A DNA stretch of 64,000 nucleotides from Epiperipatus broadwayi (GCA_028023455.1 JAQFVV010000153.1:1746212-1810211); one strand, 5' to 3'; numbered from the stretch's first letter, positions 12,900 through 25,360 are shown. Notes: generated from the sequence alone by a model not told the origin. Made by a program: numbers and translations.

Positions 12900-14650
12900 T
12901 CAATCTTAATAACACTATATATAATTACAAAGATTTTTTTTAGCATTGCAATTGATAATAAAAAGAAAATGCAAATATTGCAATATTTAATTCTGTGGAA
13001 ATGTGCGTAATGTGTTTAACGCGCGCTAAAAATTATACTCAAATATGGATTCCTATACAAATATAATACTATAAAAATACTATCTCTTTCCATATGAGAT
13101 TTAGTTGAATAAGAGCAATGTTTACATTCAAGACATATAAATATGTAAAAGGAATTTAGAAAAAATATATTCAAAAATTGTTTGCTTGGGAAATCACACA
13201 GATCTCGAGCACTAGAAGTGATTCGTTGAACAATATAATATCATTTCTTAGCAGATATTGAATGATTTGTTATTCATTTGATGTTTCCAGAAATGGTTGG
13301 TTGAGCTTCTAGGGGAACTCTTTGCTTCCAAAATTTATCACTCAACAGTTGTGCATATCTCAATTCTATCACTGTGCTCAACAGCACAAATCAGAGATTC
13401 TATATACTTTGAAGATAGATTTATTATCTTTTTGGCACGATTGTTTTAACTATGGTATGTCGTAACTCTGAATGTGTGCTGCATTTATTTTTTATTTTTA
13501 GAATTAAAACATTTAAAACAGGATTTTTTTAATTTGGTATTTTTAAAAATCTAAAATTAAATTATATAGACTGTGAAGTCAAGTAAGTTTAATATATACT
13601 TTTTAATTAACCATATTTTTAGATAGAATGTGAATTCATCACATACAAACAAAAAATATTAAGCTACCAATTTTGATTTGAAATTAAAGTATAGCTAACA
13701 CCTTATTAAACCATTATTTATATTCTATTGTTAAGTTGAATGCAATTTACTCAACGTCCGTTGAGTTCATAGTCTTTTCATCACTTTTTTTAACTGTGAA
13801 GGATAATGTCTTGAAAATGTAATTACTAAAATAGACAATTAACTAATAATATTGATTTTATATCAATTTAAAAGTTGAACAAGTCAACAGGTGGTTTATT
13901 TAAATGCCAGGTAGCTGGTACATGAAAAGATGAACATTAAGATAAAATCATTTAATTAAAAAATATTGGCCTTGTATTACTTTGCATTATAGAGTAATAA
14001 GTACTTCCTTGATGGCGTGCGGCTGTCTTAGTACTTTTATAAGACAACTCTTCAATTAACGCCATCATTCTAAAACTAGTTTAAATAATCAACCATTTTG
14101 GAAATGATCTTTTAATGATGTGTTTGATTCAGAGTTGTCTCAACTTTAATATTTAAAAAAAAAAAATCAAATTAAAAAGTCATTGTCATATGCGCACTTA
14201 TATACAATTTTTATTTGATCGTTTATATTTCAATTTTGAAAACTTGAATATATTATTTAATTTCTGTTTAAGTAAAATTAAATATCTTAAATCATTTTTA
14301 ATGCAAATGTGTGTCTGTGTGTTCTTCATAATATTTCTGCACGTAATGGTAGTTTGTGTTTTTTCATCAAAACACTTTCTCCAACTCACTACAATTAGTT
14401 TAGAGATTCATCAGTATTGGTACATCCTCAAAAGGCTAATCATATTAGTCTTTATACAATCTTGAATGTTCTTTTTCTTCCAGCTTGTGTTTAAATGGAA
14501 GCCAAGCATGGACATTAGAAAATATTGCCGTTGACTTGATGAATTCTCTTACTATTTCTTATGTTTTCAGTTTCCATCTTGATGTAAGAAACTTATTAGA
14601 GTTTAGGATGTAAGTCTAAGGTAAAAATATTAAAATAAATTATATTAAAA
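12900..14650. other. AT-rich spacer with a small hairpin
   Basis: No gene was recognised. At 14013-14068 a small hairpin is visible: GATGGCG...CGCCATC encloses TGTCTTA...TAAGACA. A 91-codon plus-strand frame at 14190 overlaps a minus-strand frame, and neither has a motif. Confidence 0.5.
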
Positions 14651-14654
14651 AGAT

Positions 14655-15105
14655 GATATGCAATGGGGTTGTGATGTGATGTAATATGGCTACTTCTTTA
14701 TCAAAGTTAGGAATCTCTTAGACAATATGACCAAGAAACACCTGTTACCCACCCTACCTTTCCCTTCTACTCCCAACTCTAAGTTTTTCCCATATTCTTC
14801 TCTATCCTGCTCTATTCTATTTACACATCATCATCATCTTTATTGACTCCATGGCCTTTGTATCTATATCTCCCTTATCTTTTTCCAATCCCAGCATGAA
14901 GGCCAAGAATCACCTTTTTGTATAATCACTTGGTCTATATTTATTCTCCACAACTTCACTATTTGTACTCTTTCTATTTGTAAGCATTTACATTCCATTA
15001 GCAAATATCTAATATTTTCTATGCCTTCCTTACATAACCTGCAGACTAAATCCCCCACATTTCTCCATTTATATGTATATTCCCCTTGTTGCTAACAATT
15101 CTGTT
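14655..15105 (-). pseudogene. LINE C-terminal fragment with 3' UTR
   Basis: A minus-strand 3'-end fragment of a non-LTR retrotransposon. The conceptual protein (15100 to 14864) reads GEYTYKWRNVGDLVCRLCKE, then an ENIRYLLMECKCLQIER segment. This fits the cysteine-rich domain (C-x2-C ... H-x4-C with H replaced by Y) found after the reverse transcriptase in several LINE clades. A stop codon follows, then about 200 nt of 3' UTR containing ATGATGATG. The element ends near 14665 in a short ACATCACATCACA tandem tail rather than poly(A). An upstream in-frame stop near 15105 shows decay. A related 3' end appears inside the MITE at 19636-19740. Confidence 0.65.
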
Positions 15106-15140
15106 TGAGCCTTAAACAGTAAACTACTTTCCTTTCTATT

Positions 15141-15600
15141 GTTAAAACAGGCAAAACTCACTATATATATTTTGTCACACACAGCAAGCTAGAGTAATCA
15201 ATGGATAACAGAAGGCTTGTGCATAAAATCCTCATCTAGTGCCTACTCATTCAATATCCCCAGACTAGTTTCTGGCTTATGGCCTTCATCAGTGAGAGCC
15301 TTTGATCTGAGAACACTGCACCTAGATCTTAGGATCTAATGCAACCCTCCAACAGCCACCTTTTATATCTACTTAATTAAAAAACTATAAGAAAGAAATT
15401 GAAAACACAATAATATTTTCAATCTAAGCTCAATAGCTTATATAGTCATATGGGTCTGAACTCAGTTCAGCACCCATACATTTTGGTGTCTTTGACTCTT
15501 TAACAATCATAGCCACCACTATCCTATTAGGCAGGATTGGTGTTAAACAACTAAATATCACATGAACACCATTTCTTATGCTAGCACATAACTGTTATTA
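15141..15600 (-). repeat. Dispersed repeat family A, copy 1 (left arm of inverted pair)
   Basis: Minus-oriented copy of a ~400-bp family. In the family's sense direction it contains TGGGTGCTGAACTGAGTTCA, a GCATTAGATCCTAAGATCTA segment, then CTGATGA...GAAAC (complement at 15268-15292), and ends in GTGAGTTTTGCCTGTTTTAAC. It forms a long inverted repeat with copy 2. Beyond the arms, both copies carry the accessory segment containing ATCACATGA...CATTTCTTATGC (complement of that at 16005-16060). Confidence 0.85.
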
Positions 15601-15602
15601 AA

Positions 15603-16060
15603 CTGGCAAAACTCTCCATACAGTAATACCACCCTGTGCTAACCAAAGACACCAAAATATATGGGTGCTGAACTGAGTTCAGACCCATATGACTAACTAT
15701 ATAAGCTATTGAGCTTAGATTGAAAATATTGTGTTTTCATTTTCATTCTCATAGTTTTATAGTTAAGTAGAGATAAAATGTGGCTGCTGGAGAGTTGCAT
15801 TAGATCCTAATATCTAGGTGCAGTGCTCTTAAATCCAAGGCTCCTCACTGACGAAGGCCAAAAGCCAAAAACTAGTCTGGGGATATTGGTTGAGTAGGCA
15901 CTAGATTGGGGATTTTATGCACAGGTCTTCTGGCATCCATTGATTACTCTAGCTTGCTGTGTGTGGCAAAATATATATAGTGAGTTTTGCCTGTTTTAAC
16001 AACAGTTATACACAAGCATAAGAAGAGGTGGTCATGTGATGTTTATTGGCTTCCCTTTTT
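15603..16060 (+). repeat. Dispersed repeat family A, copy 2 (right arm of inverted pair)
   Basis: Plus-oriented copy. Arm 15638-16000 is complementary to 15141-15500, so roughly 360-bp arms surround a centre of about 137 bp. The hammerhead-like box is CTGACGA at 15848-15854, but the matching GAAAC is mutated (CCAAAAAC). The copy continues past the arm into AACAGTTATACACAAGCATA and TCATGTGATGTTTATTGGCTT, the same edge seen at 55.1 kb. No coding capacity. Confidence 0.85.
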
Positions 16061-17039
16061 ATTATCATAAATTAACTCACTTCCAATATTCTTTTTACTT
16101 CTATACATATTTAAGTTCTTACTCCACATATTTTAGAACAAAAAAATGTAAATTTATACACCATAGTATCTGTTCTTTTACTCATATTTTTTTAAACTCA
16201 TATAAATGCTTGTAACTTTTTGTATTTCATTAAATATACTTTAATAACATAAAAAAAATATCCCCAAAATACATTTGATGGTGAACTAACATTCTTCAAT
16301 TAGACCAGATCATAACCTTCTACATGTTTACTATTTATCAGTATCAAATTATTGCAATTTAATCTTAAAATAACAAATTTCTTGCACTTTAGATAATTAT
16401 TTTAATGATTACTATCAATTATTTATTAAACTAGAAATTATCATATAATTTTTAGCTCAAATAAGGTCAAAATGAAAAGTGCTGGTTTAGCATGAAGGGC
16501 ATTTTTTGGTATTTTTTTTCAGATATCTTTATTTACATCATATATGTGTTAAAATTATAAGATATTATATGTGGAAAAAGTGGACTGTAATTGCATTAAT
16601 CATTCTATGTGGTTGTCTATAGTCCTAACAGTTTTATTAATCTTTAATTAAAGCAAGCTATTTATCTGGAAAGGAAGAAGATTATAAAAGTTGTGAGTTC
16701 GGGAAATTTAACACCTTCATATAAAATTGTAATACCATGTATACATATATTGACTAGATCCCACTCATAAGGACTCTTTATATGATGATTTTCCATAATA
16801 ATTATCATCAATTTGTCTCCATTACTTTAATAAACAAACAATATTTGTTCTGTCAATGTTTAAAAAAATTATCAACTTTTAATAATCTTGATATAATATT
16901 CTGAATTCGTAAAAGCAATGAATATTATTATTACAAAATAAATAAAAAAACTATTACTTATTATGTAATTAAAAACAAATATAGTTTACTTACTTTTTTA
17001 TTTCATATTTTTCTGTTATAATTTATGTTAGCTACAATG
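16061..17039. other. AT-rich spacer
   Basis: No gene was recognised. A short phrase GTGCTGGTTTAGCATGA (near 16481) also occurs within the foldback at 38.2-38.7 kb, suggesting a small remnant of that repeat. Confidence 0.45.
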
Positions 17040-17960
17040 ACATTTCCAAAGCAAAGGTTACAATCGCAAGTGTAAACAATCTAAACAGAGAAAGCTAAAA
17101 ATACAAGTCATATTCAGTACATAATTAAAAGTAAACTTTGATAATATATAGAATTAAAATGCACTAAAAATAATCCCTTAAAATATGGTTTAGTTAACAA
17201 TTTTTTATTTATTTTTGTAGTAAAATCTGCAGTGGATATCTTAATATAATCAAGGCAAACAAAACTTTCATTACAAACACAAATAATGTCCACAAAAAAA
17301 TTCCAAATTTTATTCAGTATATAATTAATATTTAACTTTCAATTAAAATGCACATTATCCTAAATACAATGTAAATATTTAAATTTATATTAAATATATT
17401 CATCATTACAAGTATAAGCAACATTGACAAAAAAAAATTGTATCATTCACTATATAATTAAAAATAAACCCTTTTCATATATAGTAATAAAATACAATAA
17501 AAATAAATCTTAAAATGTATTCATTACCTAAAACACAATTTACTAACATATTTTTATAAATAAAATAAAAATATTATTTTTACCAAAGTAAAAATACTTG
17601 ATACTGCAAGTATATATAATATTAGCAAAGTAAGAGGGAAAAATATTTTGTTTTATTACATAATTAAAAATAATTTTTGATCATACATAGGCAATAATAA
17701 AATGCACTAAAAATAAATTATAAAAAATGTACATTAATTCGAATATGCACTTGCCTAATTTTTATTAATATTTTTCTTTATAAATGTAAACAATTTAGAC
17801 TGCATTTTTATAAAATAAAATACAATGAAATGAAAGATCACTTTTTAAAATTTAGCATCACAGCAAAAAACAGTCAAAGTTCTACTTGTTAAGTAATTAC
17901 AAAAAAAAAACTCTAATGGTATAAAGTGCACAAAAATATGATAGTTAATGTATATTATTG
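17040..17960. repeat. Diverged tandem array, 4-5 monomers of about 150-200 bp
   Basis: A recurring phrase, TTCA(G/C)TA(C/T)ATAATTAAAA followed by TAAACTTT.AT.ATATA, then AATAAAATGCACTAAAAATA, appears near 17118, 17314, 17450 and 17650, with a weaker unit near 17890. Each is preceded by a TTACAA...AAGTATAA...A-rich stretch. The monomers are strongly diverged and unit length varies, so this is an old minisatellite/satellite relic. Confidence 0.6.
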
Positions 17961-17961
17961 T

Positions 17962-18956
17962 TTTCCTGAAGGTTTGTGATGATGGTGTTCTAGTTGTATT
18001 TTTATATTGGACTATTTCCATCATCTAATATGCGTATTGAATGTCTTTAGAAAAATTTAACATTATTTAAATATTCCAAATACATTCAACTATTAGTAAT
18101 AGCACAACAAACAGGTTAGTATATGCACAATGTTTTGAGAGATATTATTCTCTCCTCTTCTTCAGGTGTATATGGCATAACCAGTGACAGTACTAGCATG
18201 AGATTCAAACATGGGTCCTTAGATTCTTGATTATTGAATTTTAAGGTAATGCTTTAACCAACTGAGCCATCTTGCCAAAGGTATCAGTGAGTAGAAATTT
18301 CATATACTTATCTATGATATTCCTCCTGATTTCTTCACTTTTTCCTAAGAGCAAAGTTGATTAGTAGTTTCCATATATTATGTATAGTCACACCAGATTG
18401 GCTTATGGGTTTTTTGCCATTGTAATGTGAGCAGCTTCTTTAAATTTTCTTTTTTGTATCTTTTCTATCCAATATTTTTGTATTTTCCCAATTGAACATA
18501 TGTTCATTGATACATACATGGTTTGCTATCTTAATCACATCTGTTTTCTCTCTTCTAATCATCAGTTTATGTTCTCACAAGTGCTTTTTGATGGGACAAC
18601 TAGTCTCACCAATATATGTTCTTCCACATTCACATGGTATTTCATAGATGCAGTTTTTTATTTTCAGCATTTTAAGTTTAGGTTTTGTAGATGTTAGAAT
18701 TTCTCGTAATATGGTATGGCTCTAGAAAGCTGTTCTGATGTTATACTGATTGGAGATTTTCCTTAATTTGTCTGCTATTTTTGTAATGTATGGGTTCACT
18801 ACAGTACCAATAATTGTCTTTTCTCTTGATAGTTCTTTTTGTTGTCTATTTAATATTTTCTTAACAGCTGATGGATAACCACTTTTCGTAAGAGTTTGTT
18901 CTACATAGATCTTTTCTTTTTCCAAATTGCTGGTTTCTAAACAAACTTCTTTTGCT
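17962..18956 (-). pseudogene. Penelope-like element 3' end (PLE family B, copy 1)
   Basis: Minus-strand 3' part of a Penelope-like retroelement. The conceptual protein runs from ~18925: a linker ending PYITKIADKLRKISNQYNIR, then the GIY-YIG endonuclease core YEIPCECGRTYIGET (about 18605-18655), with the C-x-C-G preceding the catalytic Y-I-G as in PLE endonucleases. Then follow an INEHMFNWENTKILDRKD segment and a C-terminal HNIWKLLINFALRKK (near 18385). Stops interrupt it (one just after the GIY-YIG core). Downstream are a tRNA-like module (18205-18292) and a 3' tail rich in AAATACAACTA. The RT domain is missing, so the copy is 5'-truncated and inactive. Copies 2 and 3 of the family lie at 52.7-53.5 and 55.6-56.2 kb. 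Confidence 0.85.
18205..18292 (-). repeat. tRNA-like module inside PLE family B
   Basis: On the minus strand TGGCTCAGTTGG matches the pol III A box, and about 50 nt later GTTTGAATCTC approximates a B box. The same module is in the same place in the copies at 52.9 and 55.87 kb. It sits between the endonuclease C-terminus and the element's 3' tail. Confidence 0.7.
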
Positions 18957-19023
18957 CTGTTAAGAAGTTTGTTTAGAAACCAGTGATTTGGAAAAAGAAA
19001 AGATCTATATAGAACAAATTCTT
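18890..19023. repeat. Inverted repeat at the 5' edge of PLE copy 1
   Basis: The 61-bp arms 18890-18950 and 18963-19023 are nearly complementary and are separated by a 12-nt loop. The left arm is part of the PLE coding sequence; the right arm repeats it in opposite orientation. This is a foldback at the truncation point, consistent with aberrant target-primed reverse transcription. Confidence 0.8.
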
Positions 19024-19287
19024 ATAAATAATGGCCTATAACTATAAACTAAAATTAGCTATAATTCTATTATAATTATATTAAATCATTAATAGTTAAA
19101 CATAAGATCAAACTTTAAATACCACCATTTATCATTTTTAATATTATATTCAAACACAGACATATCCCCTCTTTCTATAATACATATATGTAACTACCCT
19201 TGTGTGTATATTTCATTAGCTCATTGTTCATATATATTTATTTTAGATATCTAACAATATTTAATAAAATTAAACTTCAAACAACTA

Positions 19288-20263
19288 CACCTGGGTCTCG
19301 TTTTATGTGGTAGATAGGTTCCACAGAAAACCCGCATTAAAAAAAATCACACAAAAATAGACTTAACTTACCTTGAAAAATGGGGGATAGGGTCTGTAAT
19401 TTTCAGAATTTGCATAAAAGCAAAGCAATGGGGAAAAATTACTTTAAATTTTGCATTAAAAAATAAGCAAATAAAATATGATTAATAAAAAATTTCAAAT
19501 ATTTGGAAAAAATTAATACAAGACAAACTTTTTTTACTTTTTTTATTAACTACAGTATTTAATTTTACATCTTTCATACATATTTTAATCATTACCACTA
19601 GTGTTTATTTGTAAACTGGTAAGAAATCAGATTCGATGTGATGTGATGTATTGTGGCTTCTCCTTAAATGAAGTCAATAATCTCTCAGCAATTATGCCCA
19701 GAGAAATCTGTTAGCCACTTTATTTTTATTCATGATGTGATGTACAACTAGCACCAGTGTCAATCTTGTGTTGTGTTAATGGATTTCTGTTTCTATATTA
19801 AAAAAATGAAATCGCAATCAAAACAAAAAGATTATACATTATCATTAGAAAGATTATTTTCAGTTTATAAAATCTTTGTTTTTTTATTTTAAAAATCTAA
19901 AAGATTATTTATTTCTGTTATATAACAAAATACATTTAAAAGTTTAAATTTTTGAATATTTATTGCGATATTTTTATATGTAAATATAAATCTATTATTA
20001 TTATTTACTCATTAGTATAAGTAGGTTATTTACATAGAAGCTACGTTTCTAAATATAGCTTCAGGCCATATTCACATTAGCTGCTAATATAACATTATAT
20101 TTTTGAAAAAAAAAAAGTATTTCAAGTGAAAATAAGTTACCAATAATTTAAATTTTTTGATATCTAATAAATATAGTGAAATATGAAAGATATTAAGAAG
20201 AAACATGAATCGCATAACTTCAAAATCGCATTTAAATAATCTGCATAAAACGAGACCCAGGTG
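19288..20263. mobile_element. pogo/Tigger-like MITE with TA target duplication
   Basis: The terminal inverted repeats CACCTGGGTCTCGTTTTATG (19288-19307) and their exact complement (ending 20263) are bordered by TA at 19286-19287 and 20264-20265. The TIR resembles Tigger termini (a CTCGTTTTAT core) and the subterminal region reads AGGTTCCACAGAAAACC. The 976-bp element has no transposase frame. A fragment of a LINE 3' end is embedded at about 19636-19740. A second, shorter copy occupies 54.25-55.08 kb in reverse orientation. Confidence 0.85.
19636..19740 (-). repeat. LINE 3'-end fragment nested in the MITE
   Basis: GATGTGATGTGATGTATTG followed by TGGCTTCTCC, ATCTCT.AG.CAAT and A.CTGTTA.CCAC aligns with 14669-14750, the 3' UTR of the LINE fragment. 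It therefore belongs to the same LINE family, inserted into or captured by the MITE. Confidence 0.6.
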
Positions 20264-20265
20264 TA

Positions 20266-23200
20266 ATTGCATAAATAAACAAATCAAATTAATTATTAAT
20301 TTATTTATCTATTGACTTATCCCCCATATTTATAACAATTATTTTAAAGTATGAAATTAAACTATATACAAACATTATGTTACAAGTTTGTGTTTTTTTT
20401 AAAAAAAAGAATTACAAGTTTGTCATAAAAAAAAAAAACCTTACAATTTTTAATGATATTCCAATCATTCCCAATGCTTCAAACTCATTACAGCATCAAC
20501 ATTCTTTCCAAGTATCCTCCTCTTATTCTTATAAAAATATCATAAAATTATACAATTCCAATGTAAACAGATTATTAACAATTTCTCAGTTGTGGGTTTT
20601 TCCATTGATAATTTTAATAAATAATTCTTTCATATTCTGAGCAGCTGCTATGATTTATTACAAGTATAAATATAATCTTCATTTAACATTTTCCTTTTAC
20701 ATTTGTCTTGTACTACATTCATATATCCTTCTAACTTTTAATTCTTCATTTAACATATATATATAACTCATCATAAAATTTTATTATATATGAAAGTTAT
20801 ACTAAAACTAATGAAGATCCATTTATATTTTTTATCATTGCAATTTTCATTCAAATAAACTGTTACATGTTTTTTTTATTATACTAGGTTCACTTTTTCA
20901 TATGCAAATCTTGCCATTATTATTCATTATTACTTCAGTTTTAATTATCTTTAAAAATGTACACTTAACTTTGTCATGAATATTTTTTTTATTCCTCTAT
21001 CAATTCCAATTAAATCTTACATAGCTATTTTGATAGTTAAAATGCATAAATATTTTATCTTACTTATCAATCAAATTATGTATCAACATAATACTTACAG
21101 TGTTTTTCCTTAAGTTTAGGTATTACTTTATAACACTTTGGCATAAATGTATGACTTTTCACTTTCATTCTTCCAATATTTTTTCTAATATGATGACTCC
21201 AAGAGATTTTGGTAAAATTATTAAATTGTTGAGTTCACTAGCAGAGACCTAACTTTGTTTTACCCCTTCATGTTAATAAAAAAAACCTTATAATATACAG
21301 TTTTAAATTCTTAATTAGATCATAATCAATTACTTGTTTTTAAAATAATAATAAGATTTAAAAAATTTTAAGCAAAAGACAACCCAAGTTATTTGTTCTC
21401 CCAATCTGTAATATTTTTTTTCTATATTCAGGTTTTTCCCCTGGTTTTTTTCTTTTTTAAAATTATCATCTGCCTTTTTATTAATTTATTCCAAATTGTG
21501 CTTTCTCATTGGTTAATTCTTCTACTCACTAGTTATATATAGTTTAATTATTTTTAAAAACAAATATTATCTGTTTTAAAATATATCTAAAAAAAACAAT
21601 ACCTTTTAGGAATGAAATAAAAATACAATTTGCTTTAAATCAATTTAGATCATTTTAATTTTATTTCTATACAGACTAAATCTGAGATTAGTTTTGATAA
21701 ATTTTTAACCACAAAATAGTAATTATTTATTTTGGAATATAAATTAAGATTTCACTGGAAATAGTCATTACTTTAATACTAGATGTGCACAGACTTGATT
21801 ATCTATCTATATGATGTATATTTTTATTTATAAGATTAGATTTGAATTTTATTACAATTTTAAATATCATCAAATGATTATATTATCAAATATTATTAAT
21901 TTATATTTTATGATTTTATCTTTTATATACCTTTGAAAATAAATATTTTACTCAAGATTTATAGCATTTATACCACTTTAAATTAAGAAAACTAAAGTTC
22001 AAATCCTATGATAACTAAAATGACTGTTATTTTTCATAATTTAATATGTAAATATTTTTTGACTTCATAAAATTTAAAATTATACATCTTAAAATTTATT
22101 CCCAATTTGTTTTATGGTGGAGTGTACCATTAAAAATGGCACAATATATATATATAATGAATGATCTCGTAGTGTAGTGGCAACAAATTTATGTACAATA
22201 TTAATAAATTTCTGCTGAATATAATTTGATTTTCCCCCCAAATATTCCAGTGGGACTAGGGATATTTTTCAGGTGGTTAATATATCTCCAATTTAGCCAA
22301 TTATACAGCATTTGTCAGTAAATAAAAATTAAACTAATCTCATCCAGAAAGTATTAAAAATGAAAAACTGTTCAAATTCCTGCTACTCAACAATTGGTAA
22401 GTCTAGTAAGTAATGTCTTCTGCTTCGTTATTCTTTTATATGTAACTTTTGAAGACATTTTTTTTCTTTGAAGTGGACTATTTGTAAATTGTTTTATCTT
22501 TCTTATAGTATCCATAAATTTATAAATGCTATTTTGAAATGTAGAGAGAAAAATAAATAAACATTTCACATCAAGACTAAAATCTCAATAATTGCACACA
22601 TAGTACTTCATTTCTATTTTTTTAAGTAACTACAAATCTTTAAAAAAGATTAAATTGTAATCATCTTCTAACTAGTAGTGACTTCTAACAATAGTTACAA
22701 GTAATTGTGTCATTATTAATTTAAATAGTGTATAAAAGATAGCAAAGATTGTTTGCATAATTAGCTTTAAGAAAGATTAAAATCCCACCAGAAAGTAAAC
22801 TAATGAAATCATATGAATTATACCACACAAGAAAATAAGTATTGGTACATAATAAGATTTTATAACATATCTTAAAATGAAATATATTAATTGTAAAAAT
22901 GTGTGTTCAATTTTCTCAGAACATTAATCATTTGGTCATTTATCTTTTATAATATCTTTATTTATATGAATTTAAAAAGAATGGGGAAGTATGGAGGTGT
23001 TTATTATATCTACAAATATATTAATCATTTGCATTCGATCTGATGAAAAATCAAAATTGAAAGCAGAGTTATGTATATGCAGAGACTCACTATGTACTAA
23101 ATAATTAAAAATTGATACTTTACAAATCTAAAATGTGTGCTCTATTTAAAAATTATATAATTTAATAATTTAAGACTTTTCATACTTGAAGTCATGTTCT

Positions 23201-24140
23201 TAAATATTGTATCTCATTAAAAATTTGAATGATTTTTAAAAATAGAAGCTTCTAAAAAAAATTGTATTGAGAGATTATTGACATGGATTACAAACTATCA
23301 TCATGGTTGTAGAACTGTCCTACTTAGCAACCTTGGACGTCACATGACCTTCCAAGTAACTAACTTACGAACAGACTTTTTTATATATAATACACTTTAG
23401 TTAGCGAACTTAATAGATATTCAAAAATTATTTGAATTTTTAAATTGTTTTAAAGTATAAATTTAATTCTTAATATTTTAATCAATAAAATGTTTTCAAA
23501 ATAAAACATTTTTATATATTTTTTATTATTATTAAATGATCTAAACTCTTTGCGGTTTTTGCCGACTATTAATTTTTATTGACGTTTTGCTAATAGACGA
23601 TAAATATGAACTAATTCGATGGATGATGCTTCCTTTAAGCAAAATAGCTTGCAATCAAACTTTGCATTCCTAACATTTCTGGACAGCTATAAATATTGGG
23701 GTGGTTGGGTTGGTTTTTATATATATAGCAATAGCTGCTTTTGACATTTCAATCTTTCATACGCAATTATAAACAAGTTTATTGTCATAACTTTTTTTTG
23801 TTTAAATTAAATCTTTAAAATATATATATTTATCGAATTTATCGCCCTTTTTTTTAAAAAAAAAAAAATTATTGTATCGAAATTAAATACTGAGTTTTAC
23901 AATTTCAAGAAAAACTTTTAATAAGTTGATGTATATATAAAATTACGTATCTTAATAATAAAGTCTATTAAAATATACGATGTAGCTCTGTTAAAATGAA
24001 ATACTAGAATAAATTATATTATATTGAGAAGATATCAGTTAAGATCAGAAACAATATTCGAATATTATTACTATGACGCAATACTCTAAAATCTTATTAT
24101 ATTAATAAGTCTAGACAAAAAACTTAGCACACATACATAT
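20266..24140. other. AT-rich spacer
   Basis: About 3.9 kb with no recognisable gene or element. A phrase at 23320-23380 containing CTAACTTACGAACAGAC is reminiscent of Tc1/pogo-type terminal sequence, but no partner repeat was found. Confidence 0.5.
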
Positions 24141-24154
24141 GTATGCCTAATTTA

Positions 24155-24300
24155 TCTAATTTTTTCTTTCCCTATTTATCTCTCTTTTTCCTTCCCTCTT
24201 TCCTTCACTCAATCCCTTTCTCCCTCTCTATACATCGCATTCTCTCTCTACTATACTACATATATAGCGTATATGTGTGTGCGGATGTGTGTGTGGAAGG
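24155..24300. repeat. Polypyrimidine tract followed by TG-rich run
   Basis: About 95 nt are nearly all C/T on the plus strand (24155-24250), then TATGTGTGTGCGGATGTGTGTGTGG at 24271-24295. It is low-complexity sequence; the 71-codon open frame across it is compositional. Confidence 0.8.
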
Positions 24301-25360
24301 AGATCTATGTAATACGAGAAATCAAAAAAATGTATTTATTCATGTCTATAGTATTTAAAAGAATTAAAAATTGAATAGAAAAAAAGTTAGTATACAAAAC
24401 AAAAAGAGAATAATTGATAGGCGAGATCAATTCTTGAATTATCCTGGAAATAATCATCATTTAAGATGAGTTGATAAGTTTGCTAAACAATGATATTTTT
24501 AAAAAAATCTTGCAATATATATTTATAAAAAATATATACTGTACGTGATTTGAACAAAATAACAAATATATGTGATTATCTTTACTAATTTGATGTAAAT
24601 TACCATTTCCATCTCAATCTTCGTATTATGAATAAAAAGATGAGGATATATAGCATTTAAATTTCTCATAATAGTAAATTATTCCTCATGGGGGGAAAAC
24701 TCCTTATATTCACTGAAAAATATAGAAATCTTGTCATTTGTTATTCAAAAATAGCCCACAGATGATCAATAATATTTAAATCAGGTAATTGTATAAGCTG
24801 TGGAAAATTATTTGTCCTATAGACAAAATTAGTCTCTCAAAATGTGACTTTAACAAAGTCTATTTCCAGAAAATATTGCATTTATTAAAACTATTAATTA
24901 AATTCACTTGCCCTGAAAATAAAATCGGTTGAATGGAAGAAATAATCTGTCAAAGGTAAATGGTGTAGATAGAAAGACATTTAGAGGTAAAATATAGGAG
25001 ATATTTGGTTGAGAGTAACATCAGTAGTGAAGAAATCCTGAAAAACTCTTATCATTTATTATTGATTTTGGTAATATTTCTGATTTTTTATTGAGTTGTA
25101 TTTTTAAACATAAGATATTGTAAGCAAATCTTATATAATTCTCTTATATTTAAAGTTATTTTATATAGAAAATAATACAATTTAAATATCTGTCTTTCAA
25201 AATTCTCAAATTCAAAAACTTCTATTAATCAAACAGTTATAGGAGTGCATTATATCAAAAGTGCACACAAAGATTACAATTTCTATAGTGGTTTAGTTAT
25301 GAAAAAGTTATATTTTTTGTAAAAAAATCAGATCAAAGTATATCCTTTATATATACTGAA
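24301..25360. other. AT-rich spacer
   Basis: No feature recognised. Confidence 0.5.

Noticed and set aside
18500-18697. 65-codon plus-strand open frame
   Set aside because: It is antisense to the PLE GIY-YIG domain on the minus strand.
22160-22260. Possible tRNA-like sequence (TCGTAGTGTAGTGG, an A-box-like word)
   Set aside because: No acceptable B box or cloverleaf follows, and there is no second copy in the window.
23300-23380. Possible Tc1/pogo-type end (CTAACTTACGAACAGAC)
   Set aside because: Only one short stretch, with no inverted partner within several kb.
24143-24358. 71-codon open frame rich in Ser, Leu and Phe
   Set aside because: It is a by-product of the polypyrimidine tract at 24155-24250.
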